From Cristatella mucedo (lineage: Eukaryota; Bryozoa; Phylactolaemata; Cristatellidae): a stretch of 64,000 nt of DNA. A model generated the notes under the pieces. That model made no database searches and was not told the DNA's origin. It was given only the letters and a program-made list of their open reading frames with translations. Positions 50,881 to 61,697 of this stretch are shown here, one piece after another (position 1 is the first letter of the stretch; each line of letters starts with the position of its first letter). Location of the stretch: contig WPIO01000004.1 in the NCBI GenBank assembly GCA_009760855.2, positions 6,521,001 to 6,585,000 on the forward strand, in the 5' to 3' direction. The position numbers and the translations under genes are program-made.

Positions 50881-52012
50881 TATCGTTATTATGCCTGGGA
50901 CGAAGGATCTCAGGCCAAGGTGGAGAGGGCTCCTAGCGAGTGCCTCGAGGAATTACCTCAGCCATTTGCAGCTGACGCAAAGCGACTGCCAAAGTCAGCA
51001 TGGGTTGTCTGCCAATGCACTCGGTCCAGTGCTTTCAGTCTGCAGGGCCGTATAGACGGCCGCCGATCCCACGGGAAAGCTGCTTTCTAGCGTCCTGCAG
51101 TATGCGTCATCATTAATCATCACATATTAATGCTCTGAATGAACGATTTTGCCACTTGATTTTTGAACTTGAGCTTCTTTTGAGGTGAAATGGTAGAAGC
51201 GAATCTCAGTGCTACTTCCGATGGGAGCGTGCTACTTCAGCTGGGAGGGCTGGCATTTACTCAGAGAATGCCAAGCTTGGCATTCAGCTCGCCATCTTCA
51301 CTGCAGAGTGCTCCTGAAAAAGCGTTCTGCATTAAAACCATGGGCCATGCACTGAAGATGACGAATAACATCGGATTATTCACACAGTCCTACTGAGCGA
51401 GTAATAATTAACGCGACAGAAATGCAGCATCAAGCTGGAAGGGTTAGTGTTTAAGTAGTAGCGAGAGCTGAAGAATTTAAAGAACACTGGTAAATTACGT
51501 ACTGTGCTGACTGTGCCTCGAGACCGGCCGTTTACTTCAATAACAAAGACATCGGAAGTTAGTAGACACTTGCTCCTTACGAACATGTTGTATGCTCTCG
51601 TCCAACAAGCAGGCACAGATCATGCAGCTCATATTATGAATTACACATAGCAGCGAGACAGGTACATTGCCAGCTAGTTAATCACGTAAATCCTGCCAGG
51701 TTGTAACATTTGAGGTAAGCTGATCTTATATAGAATCGTATTTGGCTCCGTTGTATACATGATTTAATTTTATGAATCCATTATTGCTCGTGATTCAGCA
51801 ACATAGGATTCTAGGAACGTCCAAGTTTATTATGTCCTCTTCACCAGTTAAAAAAGTATACGTTAATGTAAGGGTTGTGTTACAGCTTGGCCGCTCATCC
51901 AAAGCTTTCCATGAAATGGTATAGGCATATTGAAAGCTCCAGCAGATCAATACAAAACCGCGACAAGGTTGAAGTGCTCTTTTCGGCAGGAGAGAGTGAG
52001 CTCTACTGTTCG

Positions 52013-52016
<4 letters not shown>
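50881..52016. other. Unassigned; probably includes 3' flank or 3'UTR of the RGS gene
   Basis: No repeat recognised. On the minus strand this lies downstream of the RGS stop codon. TTTATT at 51825-51830 would be an AATAAA signal on that strand, but the distance makes this only a candidate. Confidence 0.35.
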
Positions 52017-52086
<70 letters not shown>

Positions 52087-52131
52087 CTCTCTCTGTCAAT
52101 ATTTCTCTCTCTGCCCCTCTCTTTCTCTCTC
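52017..52131. repeat. (CT)n microsatellite
   Basis: Pure CT to about 52082, then imperfect. On the minus strand it would be a (GA)n tract some 340-450 bp downstream of the RGS stop codon, so possibly in the 3'UTR. Confidence 0.97.
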
Positions 52132-52472
52132 CGATTTACCGCTCTCATCTGTTTCATCTCGGTTGCTTGCTCTCCCTCACCTGTTTTTTAGGCAGCATTT
52201 CACTCTCACTATCATTTCCATGCTGGTAGTATAGTCACATGGGCGGCAGTCGTTTACTGGTGCTGATCTCTTCCTCTTTCAGTAAGAGCAGAATATGCAA
52301 GCTGCTACTGCGGCGACAAAATTCCGCTGAGTCGACATGCTTGTAAACGGCTCGGAGCAAATCATCTTTGAAACACGATGAGTGTTCGACTCTACTTTAG
52401 ATGGTGGCCGTCGTGTCGATCGTCAACCTGGCTGCCGGCCGTCCTCCAAACAAACCGAGTTCAAACTTCCGC

Positions 52473-52664
52473 TCAGAGTGTCTGTACTTTCTTGTAAGAG
52501 TCACAGTTCAAAAGCTGGCTGAAAAATTTGGAGTTCAAAAATCTCGGATACGAGTCCCTGTACATTAGCATATATATTTGAGATTGTGCTTCATCGAATG
52601 TTTTCTTGCTGGGCCTCACCATATTTTCATTTATTAAGTCTCTCACTCTCGAGTCTAAGCTGAC
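52473..52664 (-). CDS. RGS protein, RZ (RGS17/19/20) type, last coding exon
   Basis: RGS proteins bind activated G-alpha and speed GTP hydrolysis, ending receptor signalling. This exon starts directly after a good 3' splice site (CTTCCGTTGCAG then GTCAGC, plus-strand positions 52665 upward) and encodes 63 residues to TGA at 52473-52475. It begins VSLDSRVRDLINENM, continues KKTFDEAQSQIYMLM and YRDSYPRFLNS: the second half of an RGS fold, including the DSYPRF block whose Asp and Arg contact G-alpha in known RGS structures. The VSLDSRVR and AQ.QIY.LM..DSYPRF wording is that of the RZ subfamily. After the domain come about 15 residues ending KKVQTL. The start is phase 0, matching the donor at 57923-57928. 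The first-half exon lies 5.26 kb upstream. Confidence 0.93.
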   Translation of the reverse strand, partial: VSLDSRVRDLINENMVRPSKKTFDEAQSQIYMLMYRDSYPRFLNSKFFSQLLNCDSYKKVQTL

Positions 52665-53480
52665 CTGCAACGGAAGAGATTCTGCTACAATCTTGACTGC
52701 CTAGTAACAGCCATGCTCTTGCTACAATCAAGGGTTCATAGACACATCCGCAGGTGCGTGCTAGAGGCCAGCTGGAAAATAGTGATGCAGTGGCCACTAG
52801 ATTACAAATGTCGAATAACTGTTGGAGCAGACACTGTCGGTCGACGTTAGCTTCTGTCACTAAGGTTCTCTAAGCAGACGAATAAAGCAGCTAATGTATT
52901 GTCCCCGGGGAACGTGAGGGCACGAAGAGGCTAAAACTGGAGTGTCAGTTCAGCTAGGTACGAAGGAACCTAAGCCCAACAAGCCTTGCTTGTCAGCGTG
53001 AGAACTTTTCGCAATAGCCGTAGATCGACCTGCAGCTATCAATGCTTTTTAGAAAAGGAGACACACGTTCAGACCTCGGGGATTTGTTAAGTAGCCTTGC
53101 TGCCGTATTCTTCACTGGCTGCAGTGGCGTAATGAGCTTCTTTTTCGCTAGCCTAGGCTGTAACGGCTTCGCTGCCATAATCAAACCAAGACAGAAGAAG
53201 ACAGCTGAGTCAGATGTCTTTTGCAAGCCTACGTGGAAGACATTGCTCAATCGTAGACATGGATCAGACGCGATGGCCATAGCTGCTGAGACTTCTTAAG
53301 CTTCTTCGTGAATCGTGAACCAAATTTAAGGAGCTACACGAGACGACACGTAAATTACGACCACATAGCGAAAGTCGCAAACAGCATCTACTGGAAAGAG
53401 AAAAGTCTTCTAGTCCCAACGAATGTTTGGGTGACCTACGAGCGACAGCTCTGTACTACTGTCGTTTAGCTTAATGCTGA

Positions 53481-53612
53481 GCTGGTTTGGTCTAGCGGTT
53501 AAGGTGCTCGCCCCACCAAGGTCTGACTGAGGTCGTGGGCTCGAGCCCCGAGGCATATGTGAAGCTCCTGAATAGAGATTAAGTTCTCTTAAGGCGCTAT
53601 ATAAATGAATTA
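53481..53612 (+). mobile_element. SINE A, tRNA head + LINE A-like tail, inserted in LINE B
   Basis: A-box region TGGTCTAGCGGTTAAGG at 53488-53504, B box GGGCTCGAGCC at 53539-53549, a short linker, then ATAGAGATTAAGTTCTCTTA and AGGCGCTATATAAAT, which resembles the LINE A 3' hairpin (GAGATTAAGTTCTCTGAGGG then CGCT). It is followed by an AT-rich tail that has expanded. It splits LINE B between its coding for RSQKSANAL and KLND. A second copy is at 16502-16655. Confidence 0.85.
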
Positions 53613-53658
53613 TATATCTAATATATATATATATATGAATAGAGATATATATATATCT

Positions 53659-53752
<94 letters not shown>
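53613..53752. repeat. (AT)n microsatellite at a SINE tail
   Basis: About 140 bp of TA repeats with early ATGAATAGAGA and ATCTCT interruptions, directly after the SINE A tail. It produces a Tyr/Ile repeat in a long minus-strand frame (53410-54171) that is otherwise LINE B and SINE sequence. Confidence 0.97.
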
Positions 53753-53755
<3 letters not shown>

Positions 53756-55870
53756 GCATTTGCCGACTTCTGGGATCGAATTTCTGATAGGTGAGCATTA
53801 AGTTTATCAGTCGCTGAAGCCGACTCTGACGGTTTAAATTTTAAAGACAGCTGGCTATTGTCATAATGCAACTGATAGCCGGTTCCATTGGCAAGTATCA
53901 CTTTTTTTGCTAGAGGCTCAGTGTAAATGAAGAACAGCAATGAATCAAGGATAGACCCTCCTTCGAATCTACAGGCGACTAGTTTGGTGGATGACCCCTG
54001 ACCCCAAAAGACTGATAGAGCAGGACCGAACGAGCACCAGTTAAACCCCACCACAGTGCCCCGCCTGTCTGCCAGAGCCGTCGTTGATCTCAACCGTTCA
54101 GGTAGCACACCGTGATCAATGCAGTCGAAGGCGGCCAATAGATCTAGCAGAGAGAGCAAGGGCAGCGACATTTCGTTATCGTTGCTTGGTGCGATTGCAT
54201 TGGTTACAGGCAGGAGGGCAGTTTCAGTGGAGTCGTGTCGCTTGAGTACCCACTGAAATTTGTCTGCTAAGTCATTCTTTTCATCGCCTGCATTAGGCTA
54301 TTCAGCGACAGTTTTTTTAAGGATATTTGACGAAAAATTAAGAAAGGAAGCTACACGATGGTTTTCAAGGACCTGAGAATCCTGGCTCATGCTTTTATGT
54401 ATCACCGTCCAATGATGGCCGATATGAAGGACTTGGGTAAAGCCCCACTTTCCAGAGAAGCATTATAAATCTCAGTTATGGCTGGGTGGGTCATGTTTGT
54501 TTGGCAGGTAGGACCACAGAAGGGATGATATAGGGTCTTTAGCAAACGAGCTTTTTTTACTAAACTTTATCAAGGCCGCAACATCGCATATGAAAACCTC
54601 AAAAAAGAATCTCTTAACTAATGTCACAGGTTGCGATTCGAAGGTTTCTTTAGTCAGAGGCGGCTTTAGGGCGGCAAAAGCAAGAAATATTTTCTCAGTG
54701 AAAAAGGCCTAAAACTTGCCGGCCGAGCAGTTAATATTTGGGAAGTGGTGCCTCTCAGAATATCCGGCAAATTCTATACCATCTTATAAATGTGTTTTGG
54801 GTCTAGCTGGCAGGACTTTAGTTTCCAAGTGAACGAAAGAAGCCATGATGTTTCGAAGCTTCTGGTTTTAGACTGAGGAAGCTTTTCAAAATTAACTAGA
54901 TCGTCATCAGACCAAGACTTATAAAGGCAGTGTTCAAGCTTTCACATAACACAGAGCATCTTTTATGAAGTTTTTGGTAAATTGAAATGAACCTTAACGA
55001 CTCTGAAATAGGACAGAATGATCTCGAGCACGCTCGTCAAGGGCACTCTAAAGGTTCGTGTTTGCTGCATCAGTGACCTATCGAAGCTGTTTCTCAAATA
55101 TAGATGCATATAAAAAAAAGCCCCACGTCACGCAAATATTTCAAAAATTTCTCCTTGTCACTGCTTTTTAAGTTGCATCGCTGGAAATTCATGTTACCCT
55201 GCAAACACTGTGGAGCAGGAATAGTAAGCGAGACTAACAATGATCCGAGGCAGCCATAGGGCAAAAAAAAGGTCTGTGGGCCGACATCCTTAGTGAAAAC
55301 GAGATTCAAGAAATGGCCGCCGACGTGAGTGGCACGTGTAAGCAATTGGACCAAGCCAAGTTATCGAGTTAGTCAAGAATTAAGCAGACCTTGCTGCTGC
55401 TTAAGTTGTGAACGTGAATATTGAAATCTCCTGCAATCAGTTACAGCCTGTTGCACACAAATAATTATTTAACGACAAACTCCAAAAAGTCATCTATAAA
55501 CAAGATTTTACAGCCGGAAGTAGGTCAGCAGAATACAAAAGTGACAGGCATGGTCATTAATAAGAACCCGATTTCAATTGATTCAAATAATATCCCGTCC
55601 AAAAAACCACATATTGCATTGCCAAATCATTTACGAAAAACAATAACATTGCTGCCACCAAACTTTTCAAACCAGGCGGACTGAAGCAATAAGAACCCGT
55701 GTGGGGTAGCCACAGGTACACATCCGACAGAGCAGGGCATCATCCATGTCTCGGTCAGCAGCAATGTATCTAGCTTCTCATGAACAGCCTGATCGCAGAT
55801 AAGTAAAGCCTTGGTGTTTAGTGAGCGGGAATTGAACAGGCAGAATTAAAGAAGCTGTCCCGTAACTGTG

Positions 55871-56049
55871 TGGTGCCTAATTATGGACTAGCACGCTAGT
55901 CAACATGTGGCCGACCCGGCCGATTATGCCTATTCGAATATGAATTGAACCTTAGTAACGGCCACAAGTAAACTGTTCACAACATGCTGAGACACGGCTG
56001 TAGAGCTACAGCAATGAAAGTTAACCATTTTTTAACCTGCGGTTTGCAT
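55871..56049. other. Unassigned, possibly 5' end of LINE B
   Basis: No firm match. It lies just upstream (minus strand) of the LINE B endonuclease. Confidence 0.35.
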
Positions 56050-56182
56050 TTAGATGGTAAGTGATAGTACAGGAGGTAGGGTGCTCACTCTTCACCACCG
56101 AGGTTGTGACTTCAAATCCTGCAGTGGGTGATCCTTGGTTGCCAACTGTACGCCGCCGTGAGGATAGCCACTACGTCTCTTC
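56050..56182 (+). mobile_element. SINE B, 5' part, split by a LINE A insertion
   Basis: AGATGGTAAGTGATAGTACA (head region), CGAGGTTGTGACTTCAAATC (B-box region), CTGCAGTGGGTGATCC and GAGGATAGCCACTAC, CTCTTCTGCATCTAT follow SINE B. The copy breaks off before its last ~40 bp. Confidence 0.72.
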
Positions 56183-56333
56183 TGCATCTATATGTTATTC
56201 ATGCTGTTTATCAAGCATGATATTACTCACCATTCAATTTCGTTTCCCTTTGCAGAAAATTTAAAGCACCTAGAAAGAGATTGAGTTCTCTGAGGGCGCT
56301 GTATCAAGTGCAAGATGAGGATTATTATTATTA
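56183..56333 (+). mobile_element. LINE A 3' stub nested in SINE B
   Basis: TATGTTATTCATGCTG, TTTGCAGAAAATTTAAAGCA, hairpin AGAAAGAGATTGAGTTCTCT then GAGGGCGCTG, and a GATTATTATTATTATTATC tail. About 150 bp. Confidence 0.85.
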
Positions 56334-56375
56334 TTATCATTATATAAAAGAGGGAGTTAAATCAGCCAACATTGT
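56334..56375 (+). mobile_element. SINE B, 3' part, after the LINE insertion
   Basis: TTATATAAAAGAGGGAGTTA then AATCAGCC matches the SINE B end (CTATACAAAAAGAGGCTGTT then TAATCAGC). It completes the copy that starts at 56050. Confidence 0.6.
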
Positions 56376-57485
56376 TTTTGATAGCCGAGTGGTTGATAGG
56401 GCGAACGCAGGGTGCTGGGAGATTCTTACTGGCCAGCCGAAGTCAGCATACCGGTAGGAATTGACAAATGGCGACATCGAATCTTAGGCTAAGCAGGCCC
56501 TGTGTTGAGTATCATATCCGAGGACAGCTCATGAACGGTCCAAGCAAAGATATCAGTGAATTACCCGAAGATATCATGAAAAGGTTAAGTAAAGGTCCAA
56601 ACTACTCTTGAAGTGATCAGAGGCTGCTCTCTGGGCGAAAGGAATCAAGTACTTGGTCTAGGACCTGACGAGCATAAGCTTACGTCAGGCTATGTCAGCA
56701 GTAGCAGCAGTGTCGAGTCGGTGCAAGCTGTTCGTGCTAGCCCGTGGGCTTGCAGGCTGTAGTATCGCCCTATTTTTGCCGTTTCTTCTCAGCAGCTCAT
56801 GGATGGGCCGACCTCAGAGCTCGAGACATCTGCACGGTGCCAGCACTATCTAGCCGGCGACAAAGTCGCCTCAGCAGGTACGCGTGTCTGAAACTGAGCA
56901 TGCTTTGCACAAGGGAATTTCTGTTCAACGGAGGAAATTGCATTAGCTGTCAAGCTATGTCAGATCACTTGGCCGAGTTCGACCAAATTCTTCTATCTCC
57001 ACCAGCGATTCTTATCCTCAACTGCTTGACCGATTAACCTACTACTCGATCGCATCGCTGCCTAACGACCTAGCTGCGGCTGATTATTTTAATTAGCCCG
57101 AGGCCATGATTATTTCCTGTTTTACGACGGCGAATTACCGCGTAATATGTTCGGACGTGCCGGGGCTGCTGCAGCCACCATCTAACCTCGGATGAGGCTG
57201 CCACTGGTTGCCACTGCCGGATCAATGAAACGACTGACTCTGTACGACTCCTAGCATTACCAACGTCTACAGGTAATCTGAATATAAGAATTGGTTCGAA
57301 ACTATTTGTAATGATGGTCGGCAAAGAGAGCTCAAAAAAACGCTCGCCCTTACTCGTTAGCACAGAGCCACAAAACGACGACTATCAACCTCTTTACTAC
57401 CGGCAGACGAACTCTCCTTTTCAGACTATTTAACAACACCGAGCACAGATGGCGGCCGCAGAAATGATATAAAATAAACTGCTTG
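56376..57485. other. Unassigned intron sequence
   Basis: Lies within the RGS intron. No repeat or domain recognised. GC content rises toward the right. Confidence 0.4.
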
Positions 57486-57489
57486 CTGC

Positions 57490-57580
57490 TGACAATACAG
57501 GATCGCCCACTGCAGGACTCAAAACCACGACCTATGTCGCGAAGAGCTAGCACCTTACCACCTCGGGTAAGACCATGCGG
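57490..57580 (-). mobile_element. SINE B-like head, decayed
   Basis: On the minus strand: AGGTGGTAAGGTGCTAGC (A-box region), CATAGGTCGTGGTTTTGAGT then CCTGCAGTGGGCGATCCTG. The B box is degraded; the body is truncated or unrecognisable. Confidence 0.6.
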
Positions 57581-57922
57581 CGACATAACACCGGAAAGCA
57601 TAACACCGTAGATCAGAATGCCATGGAATGGAGCTCGCTGCCGAGAGGACTGCCTGTCCAGAGGCCGAGTCGTCGAGCTCGTGGAAGCGCTTCGGCGTCA
57701 TACCATTAGGTAACTGGATAGGCAGCCCGTGTTGGTGCTTTCGCGCCCGATACAAGACAAACCAGCTGGGACTGGTCACACCTAGTTCCAGCCGGCAAGA
57801 TCGTGCACATACGTCGAAAACTCATCTTGCCTCGGGCTGAGACGCTCTCATGCTCGCAATAACAGGCCAAGGGCTTCGAGGGGCCAAAGGCGGCGGCCGA
57901 AGCGGGAAGCACGGCCGGGGGC

Positions 57923-57928
57923 ACGTAC
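57923..57928 (-). promoter_or_regulatory. 5' splice site (donor) of the RGS exon
   Basis: Minus-strand GAG followed by GTACGT. It pairs in phase 0 with the acceptor at 52665-52666. The boundary falls between the RGS coding blocks SILSPRE and VSLDSRV. Confidence 0.88.
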
Positions 57929-58096
57929 CTCTCTCGGCGAGAGAATCGATATATAATTATCGTATATAGCTCGAGCCCGATCCTCGACCATCTCCTCGTT
58001 TTCCTCCTGCTTCAGGTCCTCGCAAGCTGACCAGAAGAGCAGGTTCTCGTCGCTGTATTCCGTCTTGAGGAACTCAGCAAAGACGCTTCTTCCTGC
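57929..58096 (-). CDS. RGS protein, RZ type, internal exon (first half of RGS domain)
   Basis: Minus strand: AGRSVFAEFLKTEYSDENLL, then FWSACEDLKQEEN, ARAIYDNYISILSPRE, about 55 residues. This is the first half of an RGS domain, with the EN pair (in SDEN) that contacts G-alpha and the FW.ACE helix. RZ relatives usually have FWLACE; here Leu is Ser. The 3' end is the GTACGT donor at 57923-57928. The 5' end follows CTTCGCTTCGGCACAG; either of two AGs three bases apart (exon start at 58096 or 58093) would keep the frame. The domain's first few residues (the W..SFD.L type helix) and the N-terminal Cys-rich string of RZ proteins must come from exons further upstream, which I could not find. No lesion is visible. 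This exon lies in CpG-rich DNA. Confidence 0.93.
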
Positions 58097-58518
58097 TGTG
58101 CCGAAGCGAAGCAGAGTGCATTAAATCCAAATCGCACAACAGGCAGAGGCGCCGCGGTTGGCCTTAAGTGGACTCGCTGTGAGCAAACTATTTACTTGGG
58201 CGGCCCCCGTGCTGCTCGATGCTGCTTTGACTAGAAGTATGGCAGAGGCAGCAACGGCTGAGATGACCTTCCACTCTGCCACCGCCGCCTGCCCGTCTGG
58301 GACTGGGACGACCGACTGGGACAAGTGGCTCGTGCCCGTGGGTGCCCACGGGCTCGTGCACGTGTGCTCGTGCACGAGGGTGACCGCTCAGCATGCTCCG
58401 ATGCCACTTAGCATGCAAGGCGCCGCCACAGCAGGCTCAGGCTGTTTCATTAGCTTGCGGAGGCGGCAGTGGCACATCACCAAGGATTTGGCTGACCGGC
58501 TCTCTTGCGAAACGGATG

Positions 58519-58519
58519 T

Positions 58520-58590
<71 letters not shown>

Positions 58591-58645
58591 GAGAGACAGA
58601 GAGAGAGACAGAGAGACAGAGAGACAGAGAGACAGAGAGAGAGTG
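58519..58645. repeat. (GA)n/(GACA)n microsatellite
   Basis: GA tract, then GACAGA and GAGACA units, ending in GTGTGTGTG. It lies about 420 bp upstream (minus strand) of the RGS exon, probably in an intron. Confidence 0.97.
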
Positions 58646-59261
58646 TGTGTGCTCTCACGGGGTTCGAGCGGTTCAGGCGGGCGGGTTCGCGACATGCCAA
58701 ATTGAATCAGACTTCAACCAAACGCTGTCCAGCGCTTCGGCCCTCGCCGAAAACCGGTCGGCTTCGGGCGGGTGCACACGGCCCGCGCCGCCTTCCTCAC
58801 GCGAATCCTCGCCAATAGAATTGCCACAATTAAATTACGAAGCAATCGCCCCCCAGATACGGGTAGAGCGAAGCGAAAATCCGCCGAGAGCACGACCGGC
58901 CGGATGACGCGAGAGACCGGATGCAATCGCAAGCAGGAGCAGACGGCACCGTTCGCTGGGCGGTGCTCGCACTATTTGTCACTATTCGCCGCCTCACCGA
59001 AATCGAGCGGCCGGCAATTTTCGTGGCCTGAGACCTTGGGACGGGCGTTGTTCGCTCGGGCCCTTATTAAGTGGCCGCACAAACACTCGAAGGCGGCCGA
59101 GAGCCGCTCCAATCGCGGCTCAGGCCTCGCTTGGCTGATTTAGTTGGCGAAGCCTGCGTCTAAGTGCTTCGTGCCTTCGTGCTGCCGCCAGCAGATCCGA
59201 CTGACGGAAAGGCATCTCTTCACAGCCTTCGATATAGAAACCTCGGCCAGTGAGCCACCTT

Positions 59262-59412
59262 GCCGTGGCAGGCGGACTGGTATTGCCATCGCACAGATAC
59301 AGATTCTCACTCAAACTGCTGGCGGCTGACTTTAGACAGGTGGGCTGGTAATGCCGCGGCACAGATACAGATTCTTATCCGAACCACTTGCGCCCGACTT
59401 TCGGCAGACGAG
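59262..59412. repeat. Diverged tandem duplication, about 73-bp unit, two copies
   Basis: CACAGATACAGATTCTCACTC near 59291 and the similar block with CACAGATACAGATTCTTATC near 59360, each preceded by a GGCTGGTA-like phrase and followed by a CGGCTGACTTT or CGCCCGACTTT phrase. Confidence 0.8.
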
Positions 59413-61339
59413 TGGCGGCTTCGTCGAATTGCCACCTACAAGCCGTGCGACGGTTTCGACCTTTGGCCTCCATTAGCCAAAGCCCATGCTTCACAGAGTG
59501 CCGAGTGCCTGCTCGTTCTTCGTCACGGCGATTGCCGGCAGTCAGCGTGCCGACCGCGACAGTGTCGGATAAAGCCGTTGGAGCTGGCGCTGTGGGCCAG
59601 CTTCAAGCTGTTCGATGGCTAGGAGGCCCGGGGCTCCGTCAGTAGGGCTTGCTCGCTCATGCCTGTGAGCAGCGGCAGGCGTGCCGCCGGGCGTCGAGGC
59701 TCGGTGACCGCCTCGGACTCAGCGGCAGCAACTGCATCTTGCCTACTACTTGCAAGCCCACGAGATTGCCCAGCTGCTGCGTTCCGGCGTCGTGGTTTTC
59801 GTCTTCCGCTCGGGCACCGCTCGCTCACGATGCTTAAGGCAGCGGTCATGGAGCGAGGCGATTACTCAAAACGGACTTGGATTCACCACCGATCGAGTAT
59901 CGGTAGCTGCTGAGCGGCGTCCTGCGAGCCGGACTCGTGAGCTGGCGGCCTAGCGATAACATTCGCATCAATAAGCAGTTTGCACTAGGCAAGCTTGCCC
60001 AAAGAAGGCACTCAGTGCCACTGCTTGGTCGAATACCTGCTCTGTACCGTGTGCTGAATCGTGACCCAGTAAGCTGGCAAAGCACGAGGAGAGAATACAA
60101 TGAAATGTTCACTGGGCGGGGGAGGCTGAACTAAGTTGAAACGTCTTTGGCTGAGACTCGAACGATGCCAGATTCAACCCAGGAGTTGACCGAACCCAGG
60201 AGTGAATAGGAGGGTCTCATTGAATTACGACAGTCTGGCCCCACTACTAAGATGTTTCAATTAGCACTAAGAGCATCCGGACGACGGGAAACTGTCGAGA
60301 AGCTCAGCAGAAGCGCTTGAGTGCAACAGAGAAATAGAGGAAGGAGGCGCAATGGAGGAGGAGGTGGAGGGGCGAAGATAGAGCGAAAGTAGCAGCAGGA
60401 GGAACAGCAACTGAGGAGGATGAGTGCAAGAACGTGCAAAGAAGAAGCTGAAGGACGGAAGGATTACGAGGAGGAAGGAACAGAGGAGGAGCGAGGAGGT
60501 CGCACTGGCGCCACCGCCGGAGCAAGTGAGTGGGGCGTCCTGCAGGCCAGATATAGGATTGATTTTAACCTCGCACCAGACGGCAGACGGCCTTGCGACG
60601 GTCTTGCGGCAGACGGTGGGCCAGAGAAGCTCGGACAGAAGTGGCCTGGTGGATCGGTGGTGTCATCGAACTGCAGAAGGCAATCCTGGATCGGCTCGCT
60701 CGAATTCAGCCGCACGGCGATGGCGAAGCCTAGAGTTTCGTCGAGAAGTGCCGCCCCCCCAGCGCCCTCAAGCACGGGGGGGGGCTGGGCCCCATGCGAA
60801 GAGCAGCAGGGCAACGATGCCGCACTACTTCACGCTCCGCTTCGCTTCTCCTTTCTCCTTGTGCCCATTAAGAAGGATGATGCAGGGGAGACGTGGACGG
60901 CGGGCTGCCATTTTGCTTCCCCCGTCCACCTGCTTTTAAACTGGTGGATGCCTCCGAAGGCGAGTCCGCCACTTGCGAACATCGACTCGGCGATCAACGC
61001 TCGCGTGCGGGCGGGCTCGCGTAGCGTGTCGGAGCGACGCCCGAAGCGACGGCTGGCTCTACGCGCCACGTCGAAAGCCCGGGCAACGAGTACTGAGGAA
61101 GGGGCGACGCGATTTGGCCTTTCAAGTTATTCGTCGGGCTCTCGGCCGCACTTCGGTTGTAGTGGCGCGACGAAAAATATTTGCGGGGCACGACAAAAAA
61201 GGATTCGCTCACGAATTACCAGATGTTGCGGCTGCTCTAACGGCCGAGGGCGCCATTTGACGAAATAGCACCTCGGCGTCGAAAAATGCAGAAACGCTTG
61301 CACTTTTAGGTGGAGTGAGTAAACTAAAACTAAACGAAA

Positions 61340-61470
61340 CAGCTTGCCGATTAAAAAGCCTCGCTTGTGCATAGGTAGAAGAACCTTCGCGGCCATCACG
61401 CGGCAAGCAGTGGGCAATTCTGCATTGCACGAAGCATGACTCGAACTCGTGCGACCTTTTCGACGTACGA
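61340..61470 (-). mobile_element. SINE B-like, decayed
   Basis: On the minus strand: GGTCGCACGAGTTCGAGTCA (B-box region) near 61450, CTGCTTGCCGCGTGATGGCC, then CGAAGGTTCTTCTACCTATG, CACAAGCGAGGCTTTTTAAT, CGGCAAGC follow SINE B order (tagCCGtaaaGGctCTTCT..cta...gaggct.tttaatc.gc). Confidence 0.6.
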
Positions 61471-61697
61471 GTTTTTCGCCCTGAGGCTACGACCCCAGGG
61501 CGGGGTGGGGGTAGGGGAGGGGGAGGTAAGGGGCAATGTGAGGCGACGAATAATCAGGCTGCCACCAATCTCCGCCCAGGAGTAGCTGGCCGTCGTCAGC
61601 TGAATCGGGCGCATGCAGCTTCGCACTCTGCGAATCGCAAGGCCAGCCCTCAGGCCATGCGACAACTGCGCCGCGAGAACGGCGCCGCGGAAACAGA

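Larger units (their letters stand above)
52860..55870 (-). mobile_element. LINE B, long decayed copy inside the RGS intron
   Basis: From right to left on the minus strand: endonuclease (NSRSLNTKALLICDQ and LLLTETW near 55780-55850, LIAGDFNIHV near 55410-55440, THVGGHFLNLVFTKDV near 55290-55340), a worn linker, motif A as [13 protein letters not shown] near 54115-54155, a [13 protein letters not shown] stretch in place of motif B near 53935, and motif C reduced to LHYDNSQL near 53860. After a SINE A insertion come [17 protein letters not shown] near 53415-53460, QPVKNTAARLLNKSPRS near 53060-53120, and the 3' part to about 52860. This is a CR1/L2-group element distinct from LINE A. Many stops; the Asp pair of motif C is lost. 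It is oriented with the host gene. Confidence 0.82.

Noticed and set aside
53410-54171. A 253-codon minus-strand frame as a single gene
   Set aside because: It is a chance read-through of LINE B, an (AT)n tract and a SINE A; the LINE motifs in it are decayed.
60257-60439. Cys-rich stretch on the minus strand as the RZ cysteine string exon of the RGS gene
   Set aside because: The SCCSSCC run is short, comes from a purine-rich tract, is followed by a Pro run unlike RZ proteins, and no splice pair in the right frame was found.
60420-61268. A 282-codon plus-strand frame in CpG-rich DNA
   Set aside because: Several other frames on both strands are also open across it, composition is Arg/Ala/Gly-rich as expected from GC, and no domain is recognisable.
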